Counted from the first letter of the stretch, positions 1-11,300 are shown. The stretch: 64,000 bases of DNA from DASXHY01 sp036272195 (GCA_036272195.1 DATAZE010000043.1:1-64000); one strand, 5' to 3'. The notes: generated by a model from the sequence alone, not told the origin. Numbers and translations are program-made.

Positions 1-162
1 TAGCCATTCGGAAGGAAACAGCCGGGAAGCGGTCTTTTTGGTGTTTTGGCATCGTTTCGGCTCAGTCACAGGGTTTTTCAAACCTGCTCCTTCGCCGAAG
101 CCTTGCCAAAAACCAAAAATCCTCGCTCCGAATTGGCTACAGTATTTTTTAAACCGCTCTAA
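1..162. repeat. Large palindromic repeat, copy 1 (left end off window)
   Basis: First of three copies of a dispersed noncoding element; the others are at 4442-4662 and 22822-23002. The sequence folds back on itself: a TTTTGGTGTTTTGGC-like arm is answered by GCCAAAAACCAAAAA, a GTTTCGG arm by CCGAAG, and the centre is a small CAGG/CCTG hairpin. The right end ends in a degraded CGCTCTAA. The left end is diverged or lies outside the window. No protein is encoded. Confidence 0.8.
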
Positions 163-204
163 TCGAATCCACGGCACCGCTATTTAGAAATCGCCAGACT
201 AAAA

Positions 205-3200
205 TCACGGGGCCACGATTACCCGATAAAATCCCGAGACATTCCCTTGAACTGGGGCAGTAAAGTTAAATGATGAGGACGTTGCGGTGAAATTAGTCAC
301 TGATATCCAAAGGGGATCATTCACGTTCGTGGTGTATTCCACCCGGTAATTTAGATTGGATACCGTGGCAAATTTCAGTTGGAGGCCTGCTCCCAAATCG
401 TAAGTGGGATTGGTCAACAGTGGTGGCGTGATGACGGTTCCCGGGGATCCGATGTCACCATTTACAGCAGCAACAAAACCTCCGTTTTGTGCCACAACAC
501 TCAAGCCGCCAAATGTCCGGGCGGCTGGATCGTATCCGAAGGAAACTCCCTTTGTGGCCAGGCCGTAGGTAACGTCGGTGACGGTATCAGACAAGGAAGC
601 GGCGGCCGCGTTCCAAAGATGGATAGCGTCGCCATCCGAGCTGAATCCGATAGTGGGGTAAGGGATAATTTGCAGGGTAGCCGGGAACTTTTGAGGCCCC
701 CACCACGAGCGAAAATCCGCCGAAGTCATATTGTTAACGAACACAATTGATTCACCGGGAGCGATGTTCACTGCGTTGGTGATCGTCTCTGCATCCGCAA
801 AGGAATTATGATCATCATCAAAACGATAGCCTTGAAGGTTTACCCCGAAATTGCCGAGGTTGCTTAATTCCCACCAGTCTTGCGTGGAAAGCGTTACACC
901 TGTTGCTTTCTTCGCCTCGCTGGACATTACTTCCGTGACGACCAATGTCGGTTTGGGCGTAATGGTTAACTCAAAAGAAGCGCTGGCGCCGCCGGCGATG
1001 TTCGTGGCAGTGATGGAGTAAATCCCCGCCTGGTTCGCCTGCAGGTTTGTAAGACTGAGTTGTGCGTTCGTCGCGCCGTCCAGATCCGTGCCGTTCAACT
1101 GCCATTGATAGAGCGGCGTTGGGTTTCCCGTGGCTTGAACCGCGAACAACGTGTTCTGACCGAAATAAGCCTGCATGTCTTTGGGGCTTTGCGTAATCAC
1201 CGGCGCCGCAGTTTGAACAAAAAGTTCACTGGTAACTCCCGACCATGGGCTGGAGAGCGGCGGATTGCCTGTACCGGTCAAATTATGATGCGTCGTATCA
1301 AAAGCGCGCGCGGTGACAGTTGCGTTGGTCGTCAGAACGATGGGAGAAGTGTAGATCACTGCTCCCGACGAAACGCCTCCTCCGGGCAAACGCGGGTCCG
1401 TATTATTAGTCGTGTAATAAATCGTCGCGCCCGCGGGTGCAGTAATGGTGAGATTGAAGCCGGGCGTAATGGCGCCGGATTTGTCGCTGAAAACCGGTTT
1501 CGTGAGAAAATTGGTATCCATGAAGCGCAGGCGGTCGGCATACCATTTCTTTAAAAAATCAATCTCTCCCTGGTAGGTTCCGGGAAACGTATAACTGTAA
1601 CCGTAAATGCTGACGGAACCGGACCGGGGTTGCGTCAAGGAAGGCCAGCGGGCTGCCTCGCGTGGTTGCTCGCTCGCTACCTGAGCAGCCAGGGCATCGA
1701 TGTTCGCATAGATATGGTTCGTGGAAAGAATTCCATCGCGGAGGTTTTGATATCGATCAATCCATGCCTGCCAAAAATCGATGTCAGTAAACATGCGTCC
1801 CCACCAAAGATAATTGAAATAATCCGTCCCGAAATTTGGCGGGGGAGAAGGAGAGATCCAATAAAGGGGGCTGAAATCGCGGCCATCCGTGGAGCCTTGT
1901 GATCGATCAAAATCCCACACAGGTCCAAAAAATAATTTGTCACCGCGGCCCTTGTAAAAGAAAGCGCTCAACCGCAGCGCATCCACGTTGAAGGCCATTA
2001 CATTCAAGATGTGATGATCGATCCATGAGGATTGATCAACGAACGCGCGAAAACCGTTGGTGGGATCGGTATAGTTCGAGCCGTTTAAAACCGTTCCAAA
2101 AGTGTCCATGTAATTTTGGAGATACTGCTGCTGCGGCGCACGTTGAGGGGTCTTAATGTCCGCTTCCTTGGGGTCGACGTAGGCGATGGTTTGGCCTACC
2201 GCGCTAAACCCGGTTTCATCGTCGCCGAGCCGGTCGATTTTCATCAAATAACCGCCGGTCAAGTTAACGCCTGAGTTGTCTTGCGGATGCAATTCGTCCA
2301 CTGAATGAATCTTGTCGATATTCACGCGGTCCTCGCCCCATTTGATCTTTTCTTCGAGGACGTAAATGCCGTTGTAGTTCGCCGCCGTCAACGGCCCGCC
2401 CGACGTGTTGACATACACTTCCACAAAACGCGTGCGCGGGGCGTAACGTCCAATTTCGTTGCTCAATTGATAAATCAACGGGTTATGAATCAGGACCGGC
2501 TCAAAATTATCAGGCGCATACAAAATCCAATCCGATTCTGCCGGCAGACCGAGCAGGGGATGGTCTTCGTCATTATCCAAATCGTCGCGCAGCTCGATAC
2601 CGAAGCTTTGTTTAGGCAGGTTCGCCGTGGTGGAGCCATGAATATTTAGTCCCGCACGAACCGATAGAGTGGCGCCGTTGGTCAGCGAAGTTTTTCCATT
2701 TTGCGGTTCGTAAACTGAAATACTGGCAAATTGTTTATCATCCTGCGGAATGCTTCCCGCACCAAAGTTATAAATCACAATTGCCGGCAAATCCGAATTT
2801 GTGTTGAAAAGACCGGGATCCAGCTTGATGTAGTTCTCGCTGTGCAATGGGCCGGGCAGCAATCCTTCCGTGAAAGACCTGGCGCGCACCTGGATTGAAT
2901 CCGTCACTGGAAATGGAGAACTGTAGACCGTTGAGGTTTCCATCGGCAGGCTTCCGTCGAGTGTGTAACGAATGACGGCATTGGTGGAGGGCGTTGACAG
3001 CTGCAGGTTGAAGGAAGGCACGAATGTGCCGCCTGGCTGCGAAAAGCTCACTGCAGGAGAAAAATTTGTGCCGCCGATTGAATTAAGATCCGCGGGTGTT
3101 GGCGCGGTGAAAAATCCGGTAAAATTTGGACTGACGAGGTCGCTGCCGTAGGAAACGTCAGCCTGCTGTTGAGGATAGGAGTTGAAGGAAGAAATAATAT

Positions 3201-4389
3201 TCCCACGCGGGTCCGCCAGTGCGAGGAACCCATTACTCACCGGCAATTGGAAATTGGAGTGCAACTCGTTCGTGCTGATGGCGCGATCCTTGCCGGACGC
3301 AAAAACAACGATGAACGCCAGCGGTTCAATCGTCACATTTGGGAAACGCCAAAGGGATATATTATTGCTGTCATCGGTGAGGGACCAATCGGTGAGATCA
3401 ATCGCATTCGTCGTCGGGTTATAGAGCTCAATCCAGGGCGAATGATCGCCGTTTTCGTCCTGGATGGTGCTTTGGTTTACCGCCATGAATTCCGAGATCA
3501 TCAGGTGCGGTAGATTTGTGTTGAGGGTGTAAGACCAACTGCCGCCGGCGAACGCATTCAGGTTCGAACTCAGGTCATGTATTCCGTTGTTCGTCGCCCA
3601 GGCCATCTGGACGGCGCCGTTCGCCGGCTGAGAAAAGTGAAACGAGTATTCATTGGACGTTGCGCTGGTGAGAGTGGCGGTTGCCTGGCCATTAACCAGC
3701 AAATCAGAATTGTCCACACCGGCGACCCCTTCGTTGAACGTAAAAGCGACATCCGTTAAAGAACTCACCAGGGCGCCTGCAGCCGGCGAAATGGATATGA
3801 CCACGGGCGGATCGATATCGGGACCACTGGTGCCCAGGCGCAATTCGTTGCCGCCAATATTGCCACCAACGGCGGGATTCTGTTCGACCTTAATTAAAAA
3901 AAACCGCCCGGTCACACTGGTCGACAAGGAGTATTGGATCCAGATACCTGATTGCTTGTTTGTGATAGTGGCGGTTGCCGCCGGGGCAGTGCCGGGATCA
4001 GTTGGAGCAAATGGTCCATTGGTGCTGACCCAAATGCTGATCTTATCGATTTTGTCGAGGTTTGGATCGGCGCCAATCCGTTGCGCATAAAAGACGGAGT
4101 CGATAGGGTGGCTACGATCCAGTTGAAAGCGCACGTAACCGGGACCCGTTCCGACGATCGCCCAATCCTTGCCAGTCGATTCCACCTGAGTTCCAGGGAG
4201 CACAGCAGTCACGTCGGATGAGAAGAGATTACTTGCCGCAAAGCTGGCGCTGTATTCGTTGTTGGCGCTGACCCCGGTATAAAGTTTTCCAGTGGGATCA
4301 ACGACATTGCTCGCTCGCAACGAAACGGTCATCAATACGAACCAGACGAAGCTGTGATACAAAAATACGATCGTGGTTTTACTGCTCAT
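205..4389 (-). CDS. Secreted CotH kinase family protein with lamin-tail, chitobiase-C and Ig-like domains
   Basis: Predicted exported protein of 1394 residues. A signal peptide covers about residues 1-26. Domains in order: discoidin-like region (about 35-185), Big_5-like Ig domain (193-290), lamin-tail domain (295-370), chitobiase/hexosaminidase C-terminal-like domain (447-507), CotH domain (535-905), a second chitobiase-C-like domain (965-1035), an Ig domain (1063-1143), a second lamin-tail-like region (1148-1260) and a C-terminal module (1322-1394). The CotH motif FGPVWDFDRS lies at 821-830 and supplies the acidic residues of the atypical kinase site. In CotH proteins this fold can phosphorylate secreted proteins; the substrate here is unknown. 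The last residues are FYRVIVAP, matching two other secreted proteins in the window. It is flanked on both sides by copies of the large palindrome. Confidence 0.88.
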   Translation of the reverse strand: MSSKTTIVFLYHSFVWFVLMTVSLRASNVVDPTGKLYTGVSANNEYSASFAASNLFSSDVTAVLPGTQVESTGKDWAIVGTGPGYVRFQLDRSHPIDSVFYAQRIGADPNLDKIDKISIWVSTNGPFAPTDPGTAPAATATITNKQSGIWIQYSLSTSVTGRFFLIKVEQNPAVGGNIGGNELRLGTSGPDIDPPVVISISPAAGALVSSLTDVAFTFNEGVAGVDNSDLLVNGQATATLTSATSNEYSFHFSQPANGAVQMAWATNNGIHDLSSNLNAFAGGSWSYTLNTNLPHLMISEFMAVNQSTIQDENGDHSPWIELYNPTTNAIDLTDWSLTDDSNNISLWRFPNVTIEPLAFIVVFASGKDRAISTNELHSNFQLPVSNGFLALADPRGNIISSFNSYPQQQADVSYGSDLVSPNFTGFFTAPTPADLNSIGGTNFSPAVSFSQPGGTFVPSFNLQLSTPSTNAVIRYTLDGSLPMETSTVYSSPFPVTDSIQVRARSFTEGLLPGPLHSENYIKLDPGLFNTNSDLPAIVIYNFGAGSIPQDDKQFASISVYEPQNGKTSLTNGATLSVRAGLNIHGSTTANLPKQSFGIELRDDLDNDEDHPLLGLPAESDWILYAPDNFEPVLIHNPLIYQLSNEIGRYAPRTRFVEVYVNTSGGPLTAANYNGIYVLEEKIKWGEDRVNIDKIHSVDELHPQDNSGVNLTGGYLMKIDRLGDDETGFSAVGQTIAYVDPKEADIKTPQRAPQQQYLQNYMDTFGTVLNGSNYTDPTNGFRAFVDQSSWIDHHILNVMAFNVDALRLSAFFYKGRGDKLFFGPVWDFDRSQGSTDGRDFSPLYWISPSPPPNFGTDYFNYLWWGRMFTDIDFWQAWIDRYQNLRDGILSTNHIYANIDALAAQVASEQPREAARWPSLTQPRSGSVSIYGYSYTFPGTYQGEIDFLKKWYADRLRFMDTNFLTKPVFSDKSGAITPGFNLTITAPAGATIYYTTNNTDPRLPGGGVSSGAVIYTSPIVLTTNATVTARAFDTTHHNLTGTGNPPLSSPWSGVTSELFVQTAAPVITQSPKDMQAYFGQNTLFAVQATGNPTPLYQWQLNGTDLDGATNAQLSLTNLQANQAGIYSITATNIAGGASASFELTITPKPTLVVTEVMSSEAKKATGVTLSTQDWWELSNLGNFGVNLQGYRFDDDHNSFADAETITNAVNIAPGESIVFVNNMTSADFRSWWGPQKFPATLQIIPYPTIGFSSDGDAIHLWNAAAASLSDTVTDVTYGLATKGVSFGYDPAARTFGGLSVVAQNGGFVAAVNGDIGSPGTVITPPLLTNPTYDLGAGLQLKFATVSNLNYRVEYTTNVNDPLWISVTNFTATSSSFNFTAPVQGNVSGFYRVIVAP

Positions 4390-4441
4390 ATAGTAGACGA
4401 CTCTTCAATTCCGCGAAAAGGCTGGCTTTGGCCGGTGGCCT

Positions 4442-4662
4442 TTAGAGCATTTCCATCAAAGGTGTAGCGATGAGTTAAAATCGGTTGACAGCGGTTTTTT
4501 CGGTTTTTGGCTTCCGCCTTCGCTAAAGCTATGGCGGACAGGACGGCGGACAAGTCGTTTCGGCTCAGTTACAGGTTTTTCAACCTGCTCCTTCGCCGAA
4601 GCCTCGCCAACCCCCAAAAATCCTCGCTGCTCATCGCTACATCTTTTCTCTCAATGCTCTAA
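4442..4662. repeat. Large palindromic repeat, copy 2 (full length)
   Basis: The most complete copy. The termini are inverted: TTAGAGCATTTCC at the left and ATGCTCTAA at the right, followed inwards by TGTAGCGATGAG against CTCATCGCTACA, then GGTTTTTGG against its partial complement, and a central CAGGTTTTTCAACCTG hairpin. About 40 bp present only in this copy (about 4509-4552) contain a second small inverted repeat, TCCGCC...GGCGGA, which looks like an insertion of another repeat. The right terminus overlaps the stop codon of the GH38 gene. Confidence 0.85.
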
Positions 4663-7600
4663 TTTTCAGACCTTTCCGCCCGCAAAGTAACAAGTTCCCA
4701 CGCCGGAACGCTCACGTCAGGGCCCGCAGTAGACAAAGCCTGCTCGCTGGCGTCGCTCAAGAAAACGGACTTTGGTTTCCGGCTCCAGATCAAGTGAGCT
4801 TTTGCGGCTTTGTCCGAGGGATTAAACAGGCGCACAATAGCCGCCTTGCCGTCATCGCTCGGTTTTAAAACGGTCGCTATCACGCTGGCCGGTTCGACGC
4901 GCAGATAAGGGGATTTATTTTTGGCACCGTCGGCGGGCAGGGCGAGCAATGGCTGCGTGCTTTCGATTCCAAACTTTGCGGCTGCGGTCGAATCGTATCC
5001 GTTATGTGCACGGAATGCGTAATGAAACCAAACCGGACCGTCCTGGTCGGCACGGTAATTGGTGTGCCAATGGTTGTTCATGACCCAGGAATAAATTTTG
5101 GAAGATGATTTGATGGTCTTCAGGTAGGCATTGGGATCTCCCTGGCCACGGGGAAGGTTGGCGGTCAATCCGCCCACTTCAACCAGCGGCGCGTCGGCCG
5201 TAGTCCAGGTCACGCCGTATTTGTCATTGGAAATATCCACCCAGCGTTCGACGGGGAACCAATTTTTACAGGCGCCCGGGAGTTGTTCCTTCTCAATTTG
5301 AACCACTGCGCCTGGGCTGTTGATCCGCACAACGGGTTCAGGCACGTTGAATTCAAATCCGAGATGAACTCCTTCAACGGTTCGTACGGATTCTTTGTCA
5401 ATGAGATCGTTGATGTCGACTCTATCCAAACCGTCGACCAATCGCACTTCACGGCTCAGATGGCGGCATCCGGGCGCAGCGGATTCAACCAGCAGTGATA
5501 CGACAAGCGGTCCTGATTCTTTGATGGTGATCTTTGCCGGGCCATTCGGTTGAACGCCGTTGGTATTGCTGCCGGGCAGATAAAGATAGCTGTTCACCTT
5601 TCCATCAACCAATTCAGCATTCACGTTTTTTTGTCGCACGCTGGTTATCGCGCCGCTCAAAGGATCCAATGCCACGGTCAAATTCCGGGTGGAAAGTGTC
5701 GTCCCTTTTGCCTGTGCATCGCCTGCGGGAGCAGAGCCTGAGCCGATGACAAAACGCTTTGAACTGAAAGGTGGAACTTCACGCGCCAGAAAAACCAACT
5801 CACCGCTCGACAATCGTTGTGAAGGCACGGCTTTGCCGTTTTCATCGGTCACGGCATCGCCTTTGGTCTCTTTGGGAAGGGTAACTAAATCCGTGCGTGG
5901 CCACGAAGCGGTATTAAAAACGTCGATGGCATTTTCCTGAACTGTGCCTCGCGCGTCGGTGGCTTGTTTTAAAAGGTCACGTGATTCCTGGTCGGCATCA
6001 AGAGCGTAAGCCTGTTTGTAGTGCCATTGATCCTTTACGCTCTGTTTGTCCGGTTCCGAAACGCTGTTATATGCGCCCCAGGTATGTTCGCTGTAAAGCG
6101 CGACGTTTTTCCAGGCCGCATCGAAATTGGCGGCAGGGAAGGACGCGGGTGTGAGCATGGTCCAAAGCGCCTCCGCCTGGACGAGTCGATCGGCAGAATG
6201 TCGGTTTAAAGCCGTTTCTTTCGCGCTGGAGGGAGCGCCGTCTTCCCAATAGGGCGTGAGATCGCCGCGATAAGTGGGCAATTCCGATCCATAACGTTGT
6301 TCAAAGGCATGAAACGCTTCGCTCGTTGTGGCGATCACCAGCTGGGGCCAGGCATGCTCGGCGTTCCACGTCCGCACTTCGTCCATCGCGGTTTCGTCCG
6401 GTCCTCCGTTGTCGCCTTTGGTCCAGCGCAATTGTGCGATGTCGTAAGGATAATGTTTCGCCTGCAGATTTCGCAACAGCACGGGAAGCGCGCGAGAGAG
6501 GGTCGGGTAGTGGTGGCCCATGGAATATCCCCCCTGCGAGCCCCAGTAGAGCACTTTTTCGTGGCCGGATTCGGATTCCCAGTAGAACGGCTGGTTTTCC
6601 CATTGCACCCGAATGTAGCCGATGCGATCTCCTTCATTTGGGCCGGCGGAAAGATATTTGATTCCATTTTGCGCCATCGCGGGAACCACGCCCCAGGTCA
6701 ATCCCGGAACGTCACTCAGCATCATTGAATCGAGGGTGATGCCGCATTTCCGCCCCATGGCAGTGGCAAAAGTAAACTGCTTTAATAATTCCTCCTGACG
6801 GCACAAGCCGGTGAGCAAATTACCGTACATGCCATCAACGCCGATATTTCCATCATGAACCGCCTGTTCGAACTCCTTTTTTTGCTCCGGCGTTGCGACG
6901 GCATAGAAATCGTCCGCCGGCAAAAACACTTCCAAATTCCACTTAAACCGAGAACCTGCGGGATAATCTTTGGTGCGTTGAATCAACTCCAATGCGCGGG
7001 CGACATTTCCCGCTTGTTTTTGCGCGATATGAGGTTGGATATCGGTGTAGCCCACGTCATTGTGCGAGTGCATCAGGAGATAAATGGTGAAGTGTGGTAC
7101 GGGATTCAGGGTGATCGCACGGCTGGCAAGTGTGATATCACCGCTTACCAGTGAAATCGTTTCCTGGGTCTCGTTTGTCACTTCCGGCGCAAAGGCGGTA
7201 ATTTGCTGCAATCCTTTGTGCAATTTGACCTGGCTTATGTCCGTGTTCCCCAAACGAACTGAAACGTCACGGTCTTCACCGCCGTAAAACAAAGATGCGA
7301 TGATTGGTTGAAACAGCTTTCCGCTGTGTTCCACGAGAGAGTTTTCCACCTTTAGTGAAGTCAAAAGGGTCACGTTGGAAATGGGAGAAGATTCAATTTC
7401 TGCCGGTGCCTCGAGAGACAGCGCGTCATAAACCATCCAGCTTCCCGAAATGTTGGCGATGGAAACGACATTACTTGCGCCCAGCAAGGAAGCGGGAAAT
7501 TCCACCTCGAAATGAAACGGCTTGCCACTCGCGGGATCACCTTCCAAAGACCCGTCGCCGCCGCCGTTTGGCATTTGCCGCTCGAATGTGTGGCCATTGA

Positions 7601-7967
7601 CATCGATTTGTAATTTCGGCGGAGATTGATAGTGGGTATCGACAAGATCAAAGAGGAGCCGGCAGGTACCGGCTCGACCGGCCTCCTTGACGCCAAAAAT
7701 CACGATGAAACGGTGCTCGGAATTACCAGCCCAGGCGTCGTCCGGTCCTGGTTGCACATAGGGCCAATCCTGCCGGGCATCTGAGGATCCAACAACAAAT
7801 AACCCGTCGCCTTTGAATTTGCCATAATCCTTTGGTCCGAGGGCAAATTCACTGTCCTGGTGATCTGGTTTGCCAATTTGCCATAGCAGGTGGCTATCGG
7901 CAGCAAATGTTGAGCAAGAGCCGCACAACAAAAAAATCGTGAGATATTTAGGCAGGAGGTTTTTCAT
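4659..7967 (-). CDS. Secreted glycoside hydrolase family 38 (alpha-mannosidase type) protein
   Basis: Protein of 1102 residues with a signal peptide (about 1-22). An N-terminal beta-rich region (25-185) resembles the galactose-binding-like domain found in polysaccharide-active enzymes. The GH38 catalytic domain starts near residue 294. HSHNDVGYTD at 300-309 is the family's metal-binding His/Asp motif, and the Asp of LSDVPG (D419) sits where the GH38 nucleophile is expected. A long C-terminal beta-sandwich region follows, as in other GH38 enzymes. The likely role is removal of alpha-mannosyl residues from glycans outside the cytoplasm; substrate specificity cannot be read from the sequence. 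The TAG stop lies inside the terminal repeat of the palindrome at 4442-4662. Confidence 0.85.
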   Translation of the reverse strand: MKNLLPKYLTIFLLCGSCSTFAADSHLLWQIGKPDHQDSEFALGPKDYGKFKGDGLFVVGSSDARQDWPYVQPGPDDAWAGNSEHRFIVIFGVKEAGRAGTCRLLFDLVDTHYQSPPKLQIDVNGHTFERQMPNGGGDGSLEGDPASGKPFHFEVEFPASLLGASNVVSIANISGSWMVYDALSLEAPAEIESSPISNVTLLTSLKVENSLVEHSGKLFQPIIASLFYGGEDRDVSVRLGNTDISQVKLHKGLQQITAFAPEVTNETQETISLVSGDITLASRAITLNPVPHFTIYLLMHSHNDVGYTDIQPHIAQKQAGNVARALELIQRTKDYPAGSRFKWNLEVFLPADDFYAVATPEQKKEFEQAVHDGNIGVDGMYGNLLTGLCRQEELLKQFTFATAMGRKCGITLDSMMLSDVPGLTWGVVPAMAQNGIKYLSAGPNEGDRIGYIRVQWENQPFYWESESGHEKVLYWGSQGGYSMGHHYPTLSRALPVLLRNLQAKHYPYDIAQLRWTKGDNGGPDETAMDEVRTWNAEHAWPQLVIATTSEAFHAFEQRYGSELPTYRGDLTPYWEDGAPSSAKETALNRHSADRLVQAEALWTMLTPASFPAANFDAAWKNVALYSEHTWGAYNSVSEPDKQSVKDQWHYKQAYALDADQESRDLLKQATDARGTVQENAIDVFNTASWPRTDLVTLPKETKGDAVTDENGKAVPSQRLSSGELVFLAREVPPFSSKRFVIGSGSAPAGDAQAKGTTLSTRNLTVALDPLSGAITSVRQKNVNAELVDGKVNSYLYLPGSNTNGVQPNGPAKITIKESGPLVVSLLVESAAPGCRHLSREVRLVDGLDRVDINDLIDKESVRTVEGVHLGFEFNVPEPVVRINSPGAVVQIEKEQLPGACKNWFPVERWVDISNDKYGVTWTTADAPLVEVGGLTANLPRGQGDPNAYLKTIKSSSKIYSWVMNNHWHTNYRADQDGPVWFHYAFRAHNGYDSTAAAKFGIESTQPLLALPADGAKNKSPYLRVEPASVIATVLKPSDDGKAAIVRLFNPSDKAAKAHLIWSRKPKSVFLSDASEQALSTAGPDVSVPAWELVTLRAERSEN

Positions 7968-8390
7968 ACACGCACTAGAGGTGAAGGTAATAAACTAGAT
8001 ATAAGCCGATAGCGACATTGTCTAAACATATAGATATTTGTCAACATTTTTGATTCCGAAACCAGTGACTCGAAAGTGCTGTCGTTGTCCTGGCCATATT
8101 ACAATCTATAGGCGAATGGGGTATCCTTTACGTCACCGTTCCTTCGAATTTTTGCCGCTGCGCAAAAACAGGACTTTGGGCGCGGTCGAATAATTCGATA
8201 ACAAGCGCTTGGCAGGTTGGCTGCAAAGCGCCGGGGAGTTGAGAAGAAATAGTTTTCTTATCTTACCTGGGTTGCGAAGCCGTGTTCACGACTTCCGGAG
8301 GTGTGTGATTGCTGTGATGCAAGGCGCTAAATTATGATGAGTTTTAGTGACAATAAGCTTGTTTAACGAGGAGCTTTTGGGGTATTTACG
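7968..8390. promoter_or_regulatory. Divergent intergenic region with a candidate plus-strand promoter
   Basis: This 423-base gap separates two divergent secreted-protein genes, so both promoters should lie here. For the plus-strand gene a candidate is TTGCTG at 8309-8314, an 18-base spacer and TATGAT at 8333-8338. The -10 is good and the -35 poor. On the minus strand a perfect TTGACA lies at 8044-8039, but no convincing -10 follows at 16-18 bases. A GAGGAG at 8368-8373 could be a ribosome binding site, although it is unusually far from either possible start. No repeat or RNA gene was recognised. Confidence 0.3.
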
Positions 8391-8399
8391 GTGGGACTC

Positions 8400-11300
8400 A
8401 TGAAGCGCTTTTTCTTCTCCGTTTTGGTGGCTTTTTCTTTTGTTTCGGCCCGGGCAGATGTCGCCATTCTCACTCATCATTACGACCTTGCTCATACGGG
8501 TGCCAATCTTCGGGAGACGGCGCTCACTACCAATAACGTCAACACGAATACCTTCGGCCTGCTGTATACGCGGCCGGTGGATGATCAGATTTACGCGGAG
8601 CCGCTGGTCATGACCAACGTGAACATACCCGGAAAGGGTGTTCACAATATCGTCATTGTGGCGACGGTGAATGACTCGGTTTATGCCTTCGATGCGGATG
8701 ATGCGTCGGTGACGGCTCCGTACTGGACGAATAGTTTTATCAATCCGCCCAATATTGTGCCGCCCACGCACAGCGATTTGAGCGCGATTGGCGCTTGCGG
8801 GGGTAACTACGTCGATTTCAGCGGAAACATGGGGATTGTGGGAACGCCGACGATTGATCCGGCGACGGGCACGATTTATTTGGTGGCGCGGACCAAGGAA
8901 TCGGGAACGTTCGTTCAACGTCTGCACGCGCTGGACGTTACGACTGGCCAGGACCGGCACACGCCGGTGGTCATCACGGCTACGTATTCGGGGACGGGTG
9001 CAGGGAGTGTTGGCGGCGTCATTACTTTTGATCCGGAGCGGCAGAACCAGCGCTGCGGATTGAGCCTGATTAATGGCGTGGTTTATATTGCGTGGTCTTC
9101 GCACTGCGATCTTGGGCCGTATCACGGTTGGATCATCGGTTATGACGCGAGCACTCTTGCGCGCGTGGTGGTTTACAACGACACGCCCAACGGCAGTGAC
9201 GGCGGCCTTTGGATGAGCGATGACAGTCTTGCCGCCGACACGAATGGGAATATTTATTTGAGCACTGGCAACGGTTCGGTTGATACGGCGGGCGGACCCA
9301 ATCGTGGCGAAAGTTTTCTCAAACTCGTGCGCAATGGCGGCAGCCTTACCGTGGCGAGTTGGTTCACGCCCTACAATTTTCAAAACCTGGAAAATGGCGA
9401 TATTGACCTCGGCTCCGGCGGCTTTCTCCTAATTCCTGGAACGAGCCTGGCTTTTTCCGGCGGCAAGCAAGGTGTTTGTTACCTGGTGAACCGCGACAAC
9501 ATGGGTGGTCTAACTCCTGTCAGTGTCGGTTCGGATACGAATGTCATCCAACATTTTTCAGTTACAACGGACCAGGTTCACGGGGGGATGGTTTGGTGGG
9601 ACGGGCCAACGAATTCGTACGGTTACATCTGGCCGGCGTCGACGTTCCTGCAGCAATATAAATTTGATCGTAGCACGAACAAATTCGTGCTGCCGACTTT
9701 CGCGCAAAGCCCGACGGCGGCACCGGGCGGTCAGCCGGGAGGATTGCTGGCGGTTTCCGCTAACAGTACCAATGCCGGTTCGGGGATTTTGTGGGCGGTG
9801 CATCAAATGAACGGTGATGCGAACCACAACATCCTGCCCGGCATCCTGCATGCCTATGACGCGCAGAATGTGAGTCGCGAATTATGGAATTCGCAGATGA
9901 TCAGCTCGCGCGACGGCATGGGAAATTTTGCGAAGTTCGTTCCGCCCACGGTGGCCAACGGGAAAGTTTATCTGGCGACGTTTTCCGGTCAGTTGGATGT
10001 TTACGGCCTCGCGGCCGGTTGGGTGGCCGCGCCGCAAGTTTCGCCCAACGGAGGGACATTCGCAGGTTCCGTGACGGTGACGTTGTCCGATGCCACGCCC
10101 GGCGCCACGATGTATTATACGACGGATGGCAGCACGCCGACGACGAACTCGACTCTTTATACCGGCCAATTCCTGCTGACCAATACGACGGTGGTTAAGG
10201 TCAAGGCGGTGAAGGCAGGTTTCGTGGATAGCCAAGTGACGGGAACGACCTTCCTGGACAGTTCGACTGTAGGCAGCGGGACCGGGTTGCTCGGTGCGTA
10301 TTATTCGAACCAGGCGATGACGTTTAACAATCCGGCGACGCTGACGCGCACGGACGCGACGGTGAATTTCAATTGGGGTAACGGCGCGCCCGATCCGAGC
10401 ATCAGTGTGGATACCTTTACTGTGCGCTGGACCGGCGTGGTGCAGCCATTGGTCAGCGACACATATACTTTTTATACGACTACCGACGACGGTGTGCGTC
10501 TTTGGGTCAACAATCAGTTGATTATTGATGCCTGGGTTGATGAATCGCCGACGGAACACAGCGGCACGATCGCGTTGGTCGGGCAGCAGCGATACAATAT
10601 TAAGATGGAATATTACGAGAACGGCGGCGGCGCGCAGGCGTCGCTTTCGTGGGGCTCGTCGGCGATTACCAAAGCCATTATTCCGCAGAGCCAATTGTAC
10701 ACGGTCACCAATCCGCCGCCGGTGGTGTCTCTGACGGCGCCCGCGAACGGTTCCACTTACACAGCCAGTGCGAGCGTCACGGTGACGGCGAGTGCGGCCT
10801 CGCAGTACAATGTTCTCGGCAAGATTGATTTTTACACGAACAATGTTTTCTTCGGCAGCGTGAGCAACAGCGCGGGGACTCAAAGCAATTCGCTGACGTT
10901 GACGAGGACTGGTGTGGGAGCGGGGACTTATCAATTGAGGGCGGTGGCTTCGGATCTCACCGGGTTGGCGACCACTTCCGCGCCGGTGAACATCAATATT
11001 ACCGCTGGCAGCGGTTCGGCGTATGGGCTGACTAATCGCGCGCCGTTCGCGCCGTTCCTGAATATGCCGGCGAGTTACGCGGGGGCATTGCCCGCTCAAC
11101 TTTCTTTGACGGGCGTTTTCACGAACACGCCGGCGATGGCTGCGACGGCGGGATTGGTGCCTTACAGCGTGAATGTGCCGCTCTGGTCTGATTCGGCCCT
11201 CAAGACGCGTTACTTCGGCGTGCCCAACGGCGGCGCGCCTTACACGCCGGACGAACAAATCTCTTTTGCGCCGACGGGCGAATGGAATTTCCCGGCGGGG

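Noticed and set aside
8039..8044. Perfect TTGACA on the minus strand upstream of the GH38 gene
   Set aside because: No acceptable -10 at 16-18 bases; not called as a promoter.
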